Assembly (NCBI RefSeq): GCF_021462265.1
Contig: NZ_JAJONF010000005.1
Span: 186,001-250,000 of the forward strand
Length of the DNA: 64,000 nucleotides
Reading direction: 5' to 3'
Origin: Streptomyces shenzhenensis
GTDB taxonomy: Bacteria > Actinomycetota > Actinomycetes > Streptomycetales > Streptomycetaceae
Numbering within the stretch: the first letter of the stretch is position 1; the number at the start of each line of letters is the position of its first letter. The notes under the pieces are model-generated. The model made no database searches. It had not been told where the DNA came from and saw only the letters and a program-made list of their open reading frames with translations. The position numbers and the translations under genes were made by a program. Shown here in pieces: positions 1-7,575 of this stretch.

Positions 1-1801
1 GCATCTCGAACAGCAGCCGCGCCCGCCCGCGCGTCGAGTGCTCCTCCTCACGGGTGGCCCGGTACGAGGGACACATCACGTCGCCGTGCAGGCCACGGCA
101 GTTGCCGATGCCGACGCAGCGCATGACCGCACGGGTGAAGGAGTGGTCGTCCTCCGGATAACCGAAGTGGGTCCGTGGCGTGGCCGGCCGCCACTCGGAC
201 CCGAGCCGCAACTGCCCGTCCACCGGGTTCGGGTCGACGACCTTGCCCGGGTTCATCCGGTTGCCCGGATCGAACAGTGCCTTCAACTCCCCGAAGGCAC
301 CGACCAGGCGGTCCCCGAACATCCGCGTCAGCAGCTCGCCCCGGGCCTGCCCGTCGCCGTGCTCGCCCGACAGCGAACCGCCGTAGGAGGCCACCAGGTC
401 GGCGGCCCGCTCCACGAAACGCCGGAAGTCCGCCACCCCGTCCGCCGTCTTCATCCCGAACGGGATCCGGGTGTGCACACACCCCTGCCCGAAGTGCCCG
501 TACAGGGAGGGATGGTCGTAGTCGAACTCCGCGAACAGCCCTTTCAGGTCCCGCAGATAGTCGCCCAGCCGCTCGGGCGACACCGCCGAGTCCTCCCAGC
601 CCTCCCAGGTCTCCCGGTCGTCCGGCGGCCGCGCGGTCACCCCGAGCCCCGCCTCCCGGGCTTTGAGCATCTCCTGCTCGCGCCGCGGGTCGTCGGAGAA
701 CGCGACCGAGGCCTCCTTCTCGGACCGGCCGATCGCCTTCACCAGGGCGTGCGCCTGTTCGTCGACGTCCTCCTGGCTGTCCCCGGTGAACTGCACCAGA
801 AGCCAGCTGTCCGCCTGCGGCAGGGCGCGCAGCGAGTCCAGGTAGGCGTGCTCCTCCCGCATCAGCTCGGCCATCCGCCCGTCCAGCGCCTCCAGCTGAC
901 CCGGCGAGCAGTGCTCCAGCAGCCGGGGCACGTCGTCGGCGGCCCGGCAGATGTCGTCGTACCCGAGCACCAGCAGCGACTCGTACGGCGGCACCGGGAC
1001 CAGGTCGAGTTCGGCGTGCAGGACGGTCACCAGGGTTCCCTCGCTGCCCACCAGCGCCTTGGCCACGTCGAGGCCGTTCTCCGGAAGCAGCGAGTCCAGG
1101 TTGTAGCCGGAGACCCGGCGCGGGATCTTCGGGTAGCCGTGCCGGATGTCCGCCAGGTACTCGGTGACGATCCGGTCCAGCCCGTCGTACAGCTCGGCCC
1201 GCCGGCCGCCCTCGGCGGCGATCCGCGCCCGCTCCGCCTGCGAGGTGGGCCCCACCCACATCCGCACACCGTCGTACGTCAGCACTTCGAGACGGCGCAC
1301 ACTGTCGACCGTCTTCCCGTACGCCTGCGCGGACGCCCCGCACGAGTTGTTGCCGATCATGCCGCCCAGCGCGCAGTGGCTGTGCGTCGACGGTTTCGGG
1401 CCGAACTGGAGGTGGTGGTCGGCCAGCCGCCGGTTGAGTTCGTCCAGGACGATGCCGGGCTCCACCACGCAGGTGCGGGCCTCGGGGCCGACGGAGACCA
1501 GGGCGTCGCAGTGCTTGCTCCAGTCAATGACCACGGCCGCGTTCGTCGTCTGTCCGGCGAGGCTGGTGCCGCCGCCGCGGGACAGCACCGGCACGTCGAA
1601 GCGGGAGCACAGCTCCACCGCGCGGGCACCGGCCGCCACGCTCCGCGGGACGACCACGCCGAGCGGGACCTGGCGGTAGTTCGAGCCGTCCGTGGAGTAG
1701 GCGCCCCGGCTGCCGGGATCGAACCGGACCTCGGCGTCGGTCCCGGTGCGCAGGGCCGTGACCAGGCCGTCGAGTGACTCTGCGGGGACTGGTGTGCTCA
1801 T
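1..1801 (-). CDS. FAD-linked oxidase / Fe-S D-2-hydroxyacid dehydrogenase (partial)
   Basis: The gene runs off the left edge, so its C-terminus is missing; about 600 residues are visible from the ATG at 1801, which follows a GGAGG. An N-terminal FAD-binding (PCMH) domain shows SRGGGTSLAGQ near residue 74 and GGMIGNNSCG near 146. The FAD-oxidase C-terminal domain follows with SGEHGDGQARG, then CVGIGNCR and MCPS, the beginning of a 4Fe-4S ferredoxin-like part. This order is that of fused GlcD/GlcF-like dehydrogenases, which oxidise D-lactate or glycolate at the membrane and pass electrons onward. The substrate cannot be read from sequence. The start overlaps the stop of the upstream isochorismatase gene (ATGA), so the two are translationally coupled. 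Confidence 0.85.
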   Translation of the reverse strand, partial: MSTPVPAESLDGLVTALRTGTDAEVRFDPGSRGAYSTDGSNYRQVPLGVVVPRSVAAGARAVELCSRFDVPVLSRGGGTSLAGQTTNAAVVIDWSKHCDALVSVGPEARTCVVEPGIVLDELNRRLADHHLQFGPKPSTHSHCALGGMIGNNSCGASAQAYGKTVDSVRRLEVLTYDGVRMWVGPTSQAERARIAAEGGRRAELYDGLDRIVTEYLADIRHGYPKIPRRVSGYNLDSLLPENGLDVAKALVGSEGTLVTVLHAELDLVPVPPYESLLVLGYDDICRAADDVPRLLEHCSPGQLEALDGRMAELMREEHAYLDSLRALPQADSWLLVQFTGDSQEDVDEQAHALVKAIGRSEKEASVAFSDDPRREQEMLKAREAGLGVTARPPDDRETWEGWEDSAVSPERLGDYLRDLKGLFAEFDYDHPSLYGHFGQGCVHTRIPFGMKTADGVADFRRFVERAADLVASYGGSLSGEHGDGQARGELLTRMFGDRLVGAFGELKALFDPGNRMNPGKVVDPNPVDGQLRLGSEWRPATPRTHFGYPEDDHSFTRAVMRCVGIGNCRGLHGDVMCPSYRATREEEHSTRGRARLLFEM

Positions 1802-2409
1802 GTCCGACCTCCGACCTGGTGCGCGGCTTCGTCCGGTACGGGCCACCGGGTACCCCGGAAGTCGAGGTCTCTCGCCCGGACAATCCGGGCACCCATGTTG
1901 CGCTCCATCATTTCCAGCGCGGCGGCCGCCAGGTGCGGGTGGATCGAGGCGACGGCGTCCCTGGGCACCGTGACCTCCAGGTGACGGATGTGCGCGTCCA
2001 GAGCGGAGTACAGGACGCACTGCTCGGTGACCTGACCGGTCAGCACCACCGTGCCGACACCCAGCTGCCACAGCAGATACGACAGGGGGGTGTCGTAGAA
2101 GATCGAGTGCCGGGCCTTGACGACGAACAGGGAGTCGTCGTCGGGCCGGATCGGCTCGACCAGGTCGGCGTGCGGGCGGGACAGCGCGGACTCGACCAGT
2201 TCGCCGTGGTGGGAGCGCCAGAGCCCGAAGTTGTCGTTCGCGTAGATCACCGGTACGCCCGCCCTGCGGGCCCGGCCGATCAGATCCGCCAGGACCGGCA
2301 CGGTACGCGCGGCGGCGGGCAGCAGCAGCTCCGCGTCCTCGTGGTCGTACGTGTTGATCATGTCGATCACGACGAGCGCGCTGCCGCCGGTCTTCCTGGG
2401 CTCGGGCAC
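1798..2409 (-). CDS. Isochorismatase-family cysteine hydrolase
   Basis: About 203 residues with the complete isochorismatase-fold triad: Asp in VVIDMINTY near the N-terminus, Lys in VVKARHS, and the nucleophile Cys in TEQCVLYSALDAH. The family includes nicotinamidases, ureidoacrylate hydrolases and isochorismatases; nothing here fixes the substrate. The start is uncertain. I chose the GTG at 2409, which has GAGG about 11 bases upstream; GTGs at 2418 and 2421 are alternatives. It lies 20 bases after the F420-dependent oxidoreductase stop and overlaps the following dehydrogenase by four bases, so the three minus-strand genes look like one operon. Confidence 0.85.
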   Translation of the reverse strand: MPEPRKTGGSALVVIDMINTYDHEDAELLLPAAARTVPVLADLIGRARRAGVPVIYANDNFGLWRSHHGELVESALSRPHADLVEPIRPDDDSLFVVKARHSIFYDTPLSYLLWQLGVGTVVLTGQVTEQCVLYSALDAHIRHLEVTVPRDAVASIHPHLAAAALEMMERNMGARIVRARDLDFRGTRWPVPDEAAHQVGGRT

Positions 2410-2429
2410 GGCGTCCACCACCTCGCGTG

Positions 2430-3386
2430 TCAGTCCCGCAGCCGCGGCAGGACCTTGGCGCGGTAGAAGTCGAAGAAGCCCTGCTGGTCCGGGCCGATCT
2501 GGTTGACGTAGACGGTGTCGAAGCCCGCGTCGACGAACGCGGACACGGCCTTGACGTGATCGTCCGGATCGTCGCCGCACGGCACGGAGCCGGCCACCTG
2601 CTCCTCGGTGACCAGTTCCATGGCCTGCTCGAAGTGGCGCGGGGTCGGCAGGATCTGCGGGAGCTCGCCCGGCAGTTGTTCGTTGGCCCACAGCCGGTGC
2701 GCGGTACGCACCGCCTCCTGCCGGTCGGTGCCCCAGCACACCTTCATCCCGCCGTACACCGGCTTGGTGGCGCCGCCCCCGCGCCGGAACCGCTCCACCA
2801 CGGACTCCTCCGGCATCATCGTGATCAGCCCGTCCCCGATGCGGGCGGCGACCTCGGCGGCCTGCGGGCCGAACGCCGACACGTCGATCGGCACCGGCTC
2901 GTCCGGCACCGTGTACAGGCGGGCGTTCTCCACGGTGTAGTGCCTGCCGCGGTGACTGACCCGCTCCCCGCTGAACAGCCGCCGGATGATCTGGAGGGCC
3001 TCCTCCAGCATCTCCAGCCGCACCGGCGCCTCGGGCCAGGCCGTACCCAGGATGTGCTCGTTCAGCGCCTCACCGGTGCCCACCCCCAGCCGGAACCGGC
3101 CGTCCAGCTGCACCGCGGCGGTGGCGGCCGCCTGGGCGATCACGGCGGGGTGGGTGCGCACCAGCGGGCAGGTCACCGCCGTCTCCACGGGCAGCGACAC
3201 CGCCTGCGACAGCGCGCCGATCACCGACCACACGAACGGGCTCTGGCCCTGCCCGTCGTGCCAGGGGTGGTAGTGGTCCGAGATCCACAGCGACTCGAAG
3301 CCGGCCTGCTCGGCCATCCGCGCCTGCTCGACCAGCTCCACGGGGCTGTGCTCCTCGCACGAGAGGAAGTATCCGAAGCCCGCCAT
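2430..3386 (-). CDS. LLM-class F420-dependent oxidoreductase (G6PDH-like subfamily)
   Basis: A 318-residue luciferase-like TIM-barrel protein starting MAGFGYFLS, with a good GGAGA seven bases before the ATG at 3386. Typical family segments are WISDHYHPWHDGQGQSPFVW near residue 34, LGVGTGEALNEH near 103, and a C-terminal YVNQIGPDQQGF. These resemble the F420-dependent glucose-6-phosphate-dehydrogenase-like group; the cofactor is probably F420, and the substrate is unknown. It heads the minus-strand operon that continues into the hydrolase and dehydrogenase. A minus-strand GGGTAC lies at 3434-3429, about 43 bases before the start, but I could not find a matching -35 for it. Confidence 0.85.
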   Translation of the reverse strand: MAGFGYFLSCEEHSPVELVEQARMAEQAGFESLWISDHYHPWHDGQGQSPFVWSVIGALSQAVSLPVETAVTCPLVRTHPAVIAQAAATAAVQLDGRFRLGVGTGEALNEHILGTAWPEAPVRLEMLEEALQIIRRLFSGERVSHRGRHYTVENARLYTVPDEPVPIDVSAFGPQAAEVAARIGDGLITMMPEESVVERFRRGGGATKPVYGGMKVCWGTDRQEAVRTAHRLWANEQLPGELPQILPTPRHFEQAMELVTEEQVAGSVPCGDDPDDHVKAVSAFVDAGFDTVYVNQIGPDQQGFFDFYRAKVLPRLRD

Positions 3387-3458
3387 CGTCTCTCCTGATC
3401 CGCGTGTGTGACTGGGGACCGCAGCCGAGTACCCGGTGGCCACCGGGTTGTGCACGGC

Positions 3459-3483
3459 GTGTCGCCCGGATGAGGAGGGGTAC
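3459..3483 (+). promoter_or_regulatory. SigB-type promoter, GTGT-N15-GGGTAC
   Basis: GTGT at 3459-3462 and GGGTAC at 3478-3483 are separated by 15 bases. This matches the reported Streptomyces SigB consensus GNNT-N14/16-GGGTAC/T. It lies 41 bases before the ATG of the four-gene cassette that begins at 3525. The match is seen directly; use by SigB is inferred. Confidence 0.6.
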
Positions 3484-3524
3484 CGGAGAGGCGGGCCCCA
3501 CAGACCGACCCGACGGAGGTGTCC

Positions 3525-3944
3525 ATGGCACTGCGCGTGCTGCCCCGGAAGGCCTGGCGGAACCGACGGCGCTCCGCCGGCCTGCGCGTTCCGCTCCACT
3601 TGACCGCGGTGGAGGACGCGAGCAGACGTTTTCCCCGGTACGGCGCCCTGCCACTGCCCGGCCTCGCCGACTGGCGGATGCACAAGCGCACCCGGATCGA
3701 GCACACCAGTGGCACCAAGGAGTCCGCGGTCCACGCCCTGATGACGACCGAGGCCGGGGCGCCGGTGCTGAGGGGCCTGCCGGCCCGGGCCAACCCCCTG
3801 ATGCTCTCGGCGAGGGGCGGCGCCGCCCTCGCCCATGGCGCGACGGCCGTGGCGACCGGGTCTGCCCAGCCGACCGCATCGACCGCATCGACCGGGCCCA
3901 CCGTGCCGCGTGGGGCGGCCTTCTCCGCCGAAGGGAGCCGGTGA
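3525..3944 (+). CDS. Hypothetical protein, first gene of the nucleotidyltransferase-BON-phosphoesterase cassette
   Basis: A 139-residue protein I do not recognise. It begins MALRVLPRKAWRNRRRSAG, so the first 20 residues are strongly basic, and ends in a low-complexity Ala/Thr/Ser/Gly stretch (residues about 100-139). No signal peptide or clear membrane helix is visible. GGAGG lies five bases before the ATG; an in-frame GTG at 3519 is the alternative. The stop overlaps the next start (TGATG), indicating coupled translation with the nucleotidyltransferase. Frame bias (GC-rich third positions) and the coupling argue that it is real. A SigB-type promoter lies upstream. Confidence 0.65.
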   Translation: MALRVLPRKAWRNRRRSAGLRVPLHLTAVEDASRRFPRYGALPLPGLADWRMHKRTRIEHTSGTKESAVHALMTTEAGAPVLRGLPARANPLMLSARGGAALAHGATAVATGSAQPTASTASTGPTVPRGAAFSAEGSR

Positions 3945-4618
3945 TGAGAGCGGAAAGGGAGCCGGCGAGGAGAGACGGACAGAGCGCGGCGCGCGCCCCC
4001 GAGCTCCGGGTGGCCGGCCCGGAGCCGGAACCGTCCGGGCCGGACCAGCTCCCGCCCGACCGCACCCAGGCCATCCTGGAGGCGGCCAAGCAGGTCGGTG
4101 CCATCCTCAAGCGGGCCGGACACAAGTTCGCGCTGGCCGGCAGCGTCGCCGTCTACGCCCATGGCGGTGGCGGCAGACTCCGGCACGACGCCGACTTCTG
4201 TGTGCTGCCCGAGGACGCCGAGGCGGTGGCGGGCTCCCTGCGCTCAGCCGGTCTGACGGTACGCGTCCCGCCGGAGGACTGGCTGCTGAAGACCTCCTGC
4301 TTCGACCAGGACGTCGACATCATCTTCGAACTCGCCCACCAGCCGGTCACCGCGGACCTGCTGTCCCGCGCCCAGGAACTCCCGGTCGACTCCGTGCACA
4401 TGCCGGTCCTGTCGGCGACCGACCTGCTGGTGAACCTGAACACGGCCTTCTCGGAGCACCACTGCGACTTCGGGGCCGTCCTTCCGGTGGCCCGCTCACT
4501 GCGCGAGAAGGTCGACTGGGGAGAGGTGCGGCGCCGGTGCGGCGACGAGCCGATGCCCGCGGCCTTCCTCTTCCTCCTGGAGCGGCTGAACGTCATCGAC
4601 CCCCCGCAGGAGCGGTGA
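3944..4618 (+). CDS. Nucleotidyltransferase-fold protein
   Basis: A 224-residue protein. After about 45 polar residues comes AILEAAKQVGAILKRAG, then FALAGSVAVYAHGG and RHDADFCVL, which resembles the minimal nucleotidyltransferase signature (G-S/G, then a D-x-D-like pair) seen in AbiEii-like and MNT-like proteins and in predicted nucleotidyltransferases. The second acidic position reads DAD. A later DVDIIFEL may supply the third carboxylate. The overlap with both neighbours (TGATG on each side) suggests a fixed operon with the BON protein and the phosphoesterase. The substrate is unknown; it could be a toxin-antitoxin-like modifier or a housekeeping nucleotidyltransferase. No antitoxin partner is visible. 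Confidence 0.7.
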   Translation: MRAEREPARRDGQSAARAPELRVAGPEPEPSGPDQLPPDRTQAILEAAKQVGAILKRAGHKFALAGSVAVYAHGGGGRLRHDADFCVLPEDAEAVAGSLRSAGLTVRVPPEDWLLKTSCFDQDVDIIFELAHQPVTADLLSRAQELPVDSVHMPVLSATDLLVNLNTAFSEHHCDFGAVLPVARSLREKVDWGEVRRRCGDEPMPAAFLFLLERLNVIDPPQER

Positions 4619-4860
4619 TGAACCTCGAATACCGTGTGGCGCACGTCGCCGAGCACCTAGCCGCCGGGCCGTGCGGCGAGCTGGGGGTACGGGCCGAGAT
4701 CCGGGGCGAGACGGTCCTGCTGACCGGCACGGTCCCGTCCGCCGGCTGCCGCGAGGCCGTCCGCCGTGCCGTCCACGACGAACTGGCCGGCGTGCCGGTC
4801 CACTGCGACATCGTCGTCGCCGAGACCGCCCCGCCCGACCACCCGGAGGTGCTCGAATGA
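4618..4860 (+). CDS. BON-domain protein
   Basis: An 80-residue protein made of essentially one BON domain: EYRVAHVAEHLA, then a beta segment around VRAEIRGETVLLTGTVPS, a helix with CREAVRRAVHDEL, and a closing strand CDIVVAE. BON domains bind lipids or help envelope proteins associate, and are often stress-induced. There is no signal peptide, so a cytoplasmic or partner-bound location is likely. The start overlaps the nucleotidyltransferase stop by one base and its stop overlaps the phosphoesterase start by four bases (ATGA), so stoichiometric co-translation is expected. Confidence 0.75.
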   Translation: MNLEYRVAHVAEHLAAGPCGELGVRAEIRGETVLLTGTVPSAGCREAVRRAVHDELAGVPVHCDIVVAETAPPDHPEVLE

Positions 4861-5582
4861 CCCGGGTCGCGGCCGTCGGCGACATCCACATGGGCCCCGA
4901 CAGCCAGGGGACCCTCCGCCCGGCCTTCGAGACCCTCCCGGCCTGCGCCGACATCCTCCTGCTCGCCGGTGACCTCACCCGGCACGGCACACCCGAGGAG
5001 GCGCGGGTCGTCGCCAGGGAGATCAAGGACCTGGGTGTCCCGGTCGTCGCCGTCCTCGGCAACCACGACCACCACGACGACTGCCCCGACGAGGTCACGG
5101 CCATCCTGCGGGACGCCGGGGCGCACGTCCTGGAGGGCGAGGCGACCGTCGTGAGCCACCGGGGCCTGCGGATCGGCGTGGCCGGCACCAAGGGGTTCGG
5201 GGGCGGCTTCGTCGGCCGGTGCGCCGGCGAGTTCGGCGAACCCGTGATGAAGGAGTTCGTACGGTACTCACGCCGCCGCGCCGACGGCCTGCGCGCCGCC
5301 CTCGAAGAGCTGCGCCGGCGCGATTGCGACGCGCGGATCGCCCTGACCCACTTCGCCCCCGTCCCGGACACCCTGGCCGGCGAACCCCCGGAGATCTACC
5401 CCTTCCTCGGCAGCTACCTCCTCGCCGAGGCCATCGACACCACGGGCGCCGACCTGGCGGTCCACGGACACGCACACGCCGGCACGGAACACGGCATGAC
5501 CGGCGGGGGAGTCCGGGTGCGCAACGTCGCCCAGCCGGTCATCGGACGTGCCTTCCACGTCTACTCGCTCGGCACGCCGTGA
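4857..5582 (+). CDS. Calcineurin-like metallophosphoesterase
   Basis: A 241-residue protein with all metallophosphoesterase blocks in order: GDIHMG (residue ~8), LLLAGDLTRHG (~38), VLGNHDHH (~63), a THFAPV block near 162, and VHGHAHAGTEHG near 202. These ligands build the two-metal site used for phosphomonoesters, phosphodiesters or nucleotides. It closes the cassette that begins at 3525. Together with the nucleotidyltransferase this gives one putative NMP-adding and one phosphate-removing enzyme in a single transcript; whether they act on a shared substrate is inference. Confidence 0.88.
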   Translation: MTRVAAVGDIHMGPDSQGTLRPAFETLPACADILLLAGDLTRHGTPEEARVVAREIKDLGVPVVAVLGNHDHHDDCPDEVTAILRDAGAHVLEGEATVVSHRGLRIGVAGTKGFGGGFVGRCAGEFGEPVMKEFVRYSRRRADGLRAALEELRRRDCDARIALTHFAPVPDTLAGEPPEIYPFLGSYLLAEAIDTTGADLAVHGHAHAGTEHGMTGGGVRVRNVAQPVIGRAFHVYSLGTP

Positions 5583-5663
5583 CGCCGGGCCCCTGAGGCG
5601 AGACCCGAGGCCACCCGAGGCGTCCGTGCCTTGCGCCGATCGGGTGCCACAGCCCAGCCGCGC

Positions 5664-5687
5664 GAGTGTTCCGCGTCGGCCGGGTAC
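5664..5687 (+). promoter_or_regulatory. SigB-type promoter, GAGT-N14-GGGTAC
   Basis: GAGT at 5664-5667 and GGGTAC at 5682-5687 are 14 bases apart, within the reported SigB spacing. The element is 51 bases before the GTG start of the cytochrome b gene at 5739. The 156-base gap between the phosphoesterase stop and this gene holds nothing else I can identify. Confidence 0.55.
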
Positions 5688-5738
5688 TCGCCCCGCGCCT
5701 GACGGGCAAGGGATGGCGAGAGGCGAGGAGGGCGATCG

Positions 5739-7253
5739 GTGAGTTCCGGACACGGCGCGGCGGGGGAGCGGTTCGCGGACGCGGTGGACGCCCGGCTGCC
5801 CGTCCACGACGGGGCCGGCCGGCTGCTGCGCAAGGCCTTCCCCGACCACTGGTCGTTCTTCCTGGGCGAGATCGCCCTCTACAGCCTGATCGTCCTGCTT
5901 CTCACAGGTGTGTGGCTGACCTTCTTCTTCAAACCCGAGATGCGGGACGTCGTCTACCAGGGGTCGTACGTCCCCCTGCGCGGCCGGCCCGTGTCCGGGG
6001 CCTTCGACTCCACCCTGGACATCAGCTTCGACGTCCGGGGCGGGCTGCTGATGCGCCAGGCCCACCACTGGGCCGCGCTGGTCTTCGTCGCCGCGATCGG
6101 CGCGCACCTGCTGCGGATCTTCTTCACCGGCGCCTTCCGCAGGCCCAGGGAGATGAACTGGGTCATCGGCGTCACGCTCTTCGCGCTCGCCCTGGCCGAG
6201 GGCTTCGCCGGCTACTCGCTCCCCGACGACCTCCTGTCCGGCACCGGACTGCGGATCGCCCAGGGCATCATGCTCTCCATCCCCGTGGTGGGGACGTACG
6301 TGGCCATGTTCGCGTTCGGCTCCCAGTTCCCCGGCCACGACATCATCCCCCGGCTGTACAGCCTGCACATCCTGCTGCTGCCGGGCGCGCTGGTCGCCCT
6401 GGTCACGGTCCACCTGATCCTGGTCTTCCACCTGAAGCACACGCAGTGGCGCGGACCGGGCCGCAAGAACACCAACGTGGTCGGAAAGCCGCTCTACCCG
6501 CAGTTCTCGGCCTCCTCCATCGGCCTGTCCCTCACCGTCTTCGGACTGCTGGTGGCGCTCGCCGGGGTCGCGCAGATCAACCCGGTGTGGAAGTACGGCC
6601 CCTACCGCCCCGACCAGGCGTCGACCGGTTCCCAGCCGGACTGGTACGTCGGTTTCCTGGAAGGCTCGCTGCGCCTCGTCCCGCCCTGGGAGACGAACTT
6701 CGCCGGGCACACCCTGATGTGGAACGTCCTGCTGCCGGCCGTGGTCCTGCCCGCGCTGCTCTTCGCCGTCCTGTACGCCTACCCGTTCGTCGAGCAGCGG
6801 CTGACCGGGGAGGGCCGGCAGGAACAGCACTTCAGCGAGCGCCCCCGGGAACGGCCCGTGCGCACCGGCCTCGGCGTGGCCGGGGTGACCTGCTACGGGT
6901 TGCTGGTGCTGGCCGGCGGCAACGACGTGGTGGCGCAGACCTTCCGGATCTCGGTGAACGCCCTGACCTGGATCCTGCGCATCGGCCTGGTCGTCGGCCC
7001 CGTCGCCGCGTTCTTCGTCACCCGCGCGCTGTGCCGGGCCCTGCTGCACGCGGAACAGGAGCGGCTGACCGAGGGCGAGGAGACCGGTGAGGTCCGGCAG
7101 ACCATCGCCGGCGGCTACGAGAGCGACCACCGGCCGGTGACGTCGTTCCGGCCGGGCGCCCCACGCCGGCCGCTCAGCCCTGATCAGCCCCCCGGTTCAC
7201 GTACTGGAACACCAGCCCGGCAACACCCCGAGCCAGAACACCGAAGCCGATGA
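5739..7253 (+). CDS. qcrB: Orphan cytochrome b subunit (QcrB paralogue)
   Basis: A 504-residue membrane protein of the actinobacterial cytochrome bc QcrB type. Haem-ligand histidines are visible as H109/H123 and H210/H225, and the quinol-site motif appears as PDWY at 300-303. There are about nine hydrophobic helices. In Streptomyces the main qcrB is in a qcrCAB operon; here no Rieske (QcrA) or dihaem cytochrome c (QcrC) gene is adjacent, so this looks like a second copy that would need borrowed partners. The GTG start follows GAGGAGG. The 3' end runs 80 bases into the convergent oxidase subunit IV gene, and the last ~50 residues look non-conserved. A SigB-type promoter precedes it. Confidence 0.85.
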   Translation: MSSGHGAAGERFADAVDARLPVHDGAGRLLRKAFPDHWSFFLGEIALYSLIVLLLTGVWLTFFFKPEMRDVVYQGSYVPLRGRPVSGAFDSTLDISFDVRGGLLMRQAHHWAALVFVAAIGAHLLRIFFTGAFRRPREMNWVIGVTLFALALAEGFAGYSLPDDLLSGTGLRIAQGIMLSIPVVGTYVAMFAFGSQFPGHDIIPRLYSLHILLLPGALVALVTVHLILVFHLKHTQWRGPGRKNTNVVGKPLYPQFSASSIGLSLTVFGLLVALAGVAQINPVWKYGPYRPDQASTGSQPDWYVGFLEGSLRLVPPWETNFAGHTLMWNVLLPAVVLPALLFAVLYAYPFVEQRLTGEGRQEQHFSERPRERPVRTGLGVAGVTCYGLLVLAGGNDVVAQTFRISVNALTWILRIGLVVGPVAAFFVTRALCRALLHAEQERLTEGEETGEVRQTIAGGYESDHRPVTSFRPGAPRRPLSPDQPPGSRTGTPARQHPEPEHRSR

Positions 7254-7575
7254 GGAACAGCCACAGCCCGAACACCACCCCGGTCGCCGCGAGCGCGAAC
7301 CCGAGCGCGGTGACGATCGGCCAGGGGCTGTGCGGCGGGAAGAACTCGACCGGCCCGGCGGAGTCCGCCACCTCCGCCTGCGTACGGTCCTGCGGGCGCG
7401 GGCCGTGCCGCAGGTAGCTGACCGCGCAGAAGAACGACACCAGCGCGGCCATCGCGAACGCCACGATCAGCGCCGCCGTCCCGGCCGGGTCGGCCCGCGA
7501 CCACACCCCGTAGAGCGCGGCGGTGGCCCCGAAGAAGACGGCCACCCCGCCGAAGAGCAGCGCCTCGGCCTTCAT
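7174..7575 (-). CDS. ctaF: Cytochrome c oxidase subunit IV (CtaF type)
   Basis: A 133-residue protein with four hydrophobic segments, beginning [23 protein letters not shown], and carrying the actinobacterial subunit IV block [17 protein letters not shown]. It is a small accessory subunit of the aa3 oxidase. Its ATG overlaps the ctaD stop by four bases (ATGA at 7572-7575), so it is translationally coupled. The 3' 80 bases are shared in antisense with the end of the cytochrome b gene. Main-copy Streptomyces clusters also contain ctaC and ctaE; neither is present here. Confidence 0.85.
   Translation of the reverse strand: MKAEALLFGGVAVFFGATAALYGVWSRADPAGTAALIVAFAMAALVSFFCAVSYLRHGPRPQDRTQAEVADSAGPVEFFPPHSPWPIVTALGFALAATGVVFGLWLFLIGFGVLARGVAGLVFQYVNRGADQG

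Noticed and set aside
1848..1860. GGGTAC within the isochorismatase gene
   Set aside because: It lies in coding sequence and not before a gene; likely codon usage.
5268..7130. Long open frame on the minus strand opposite the phosphoesterase and cytochrome b genes
   Set aside because: It mirrors real genes in high-GC DNA; the product is Gly/Asp/Gln-rich with no domain, while the plus frame has haem and metal motifs.
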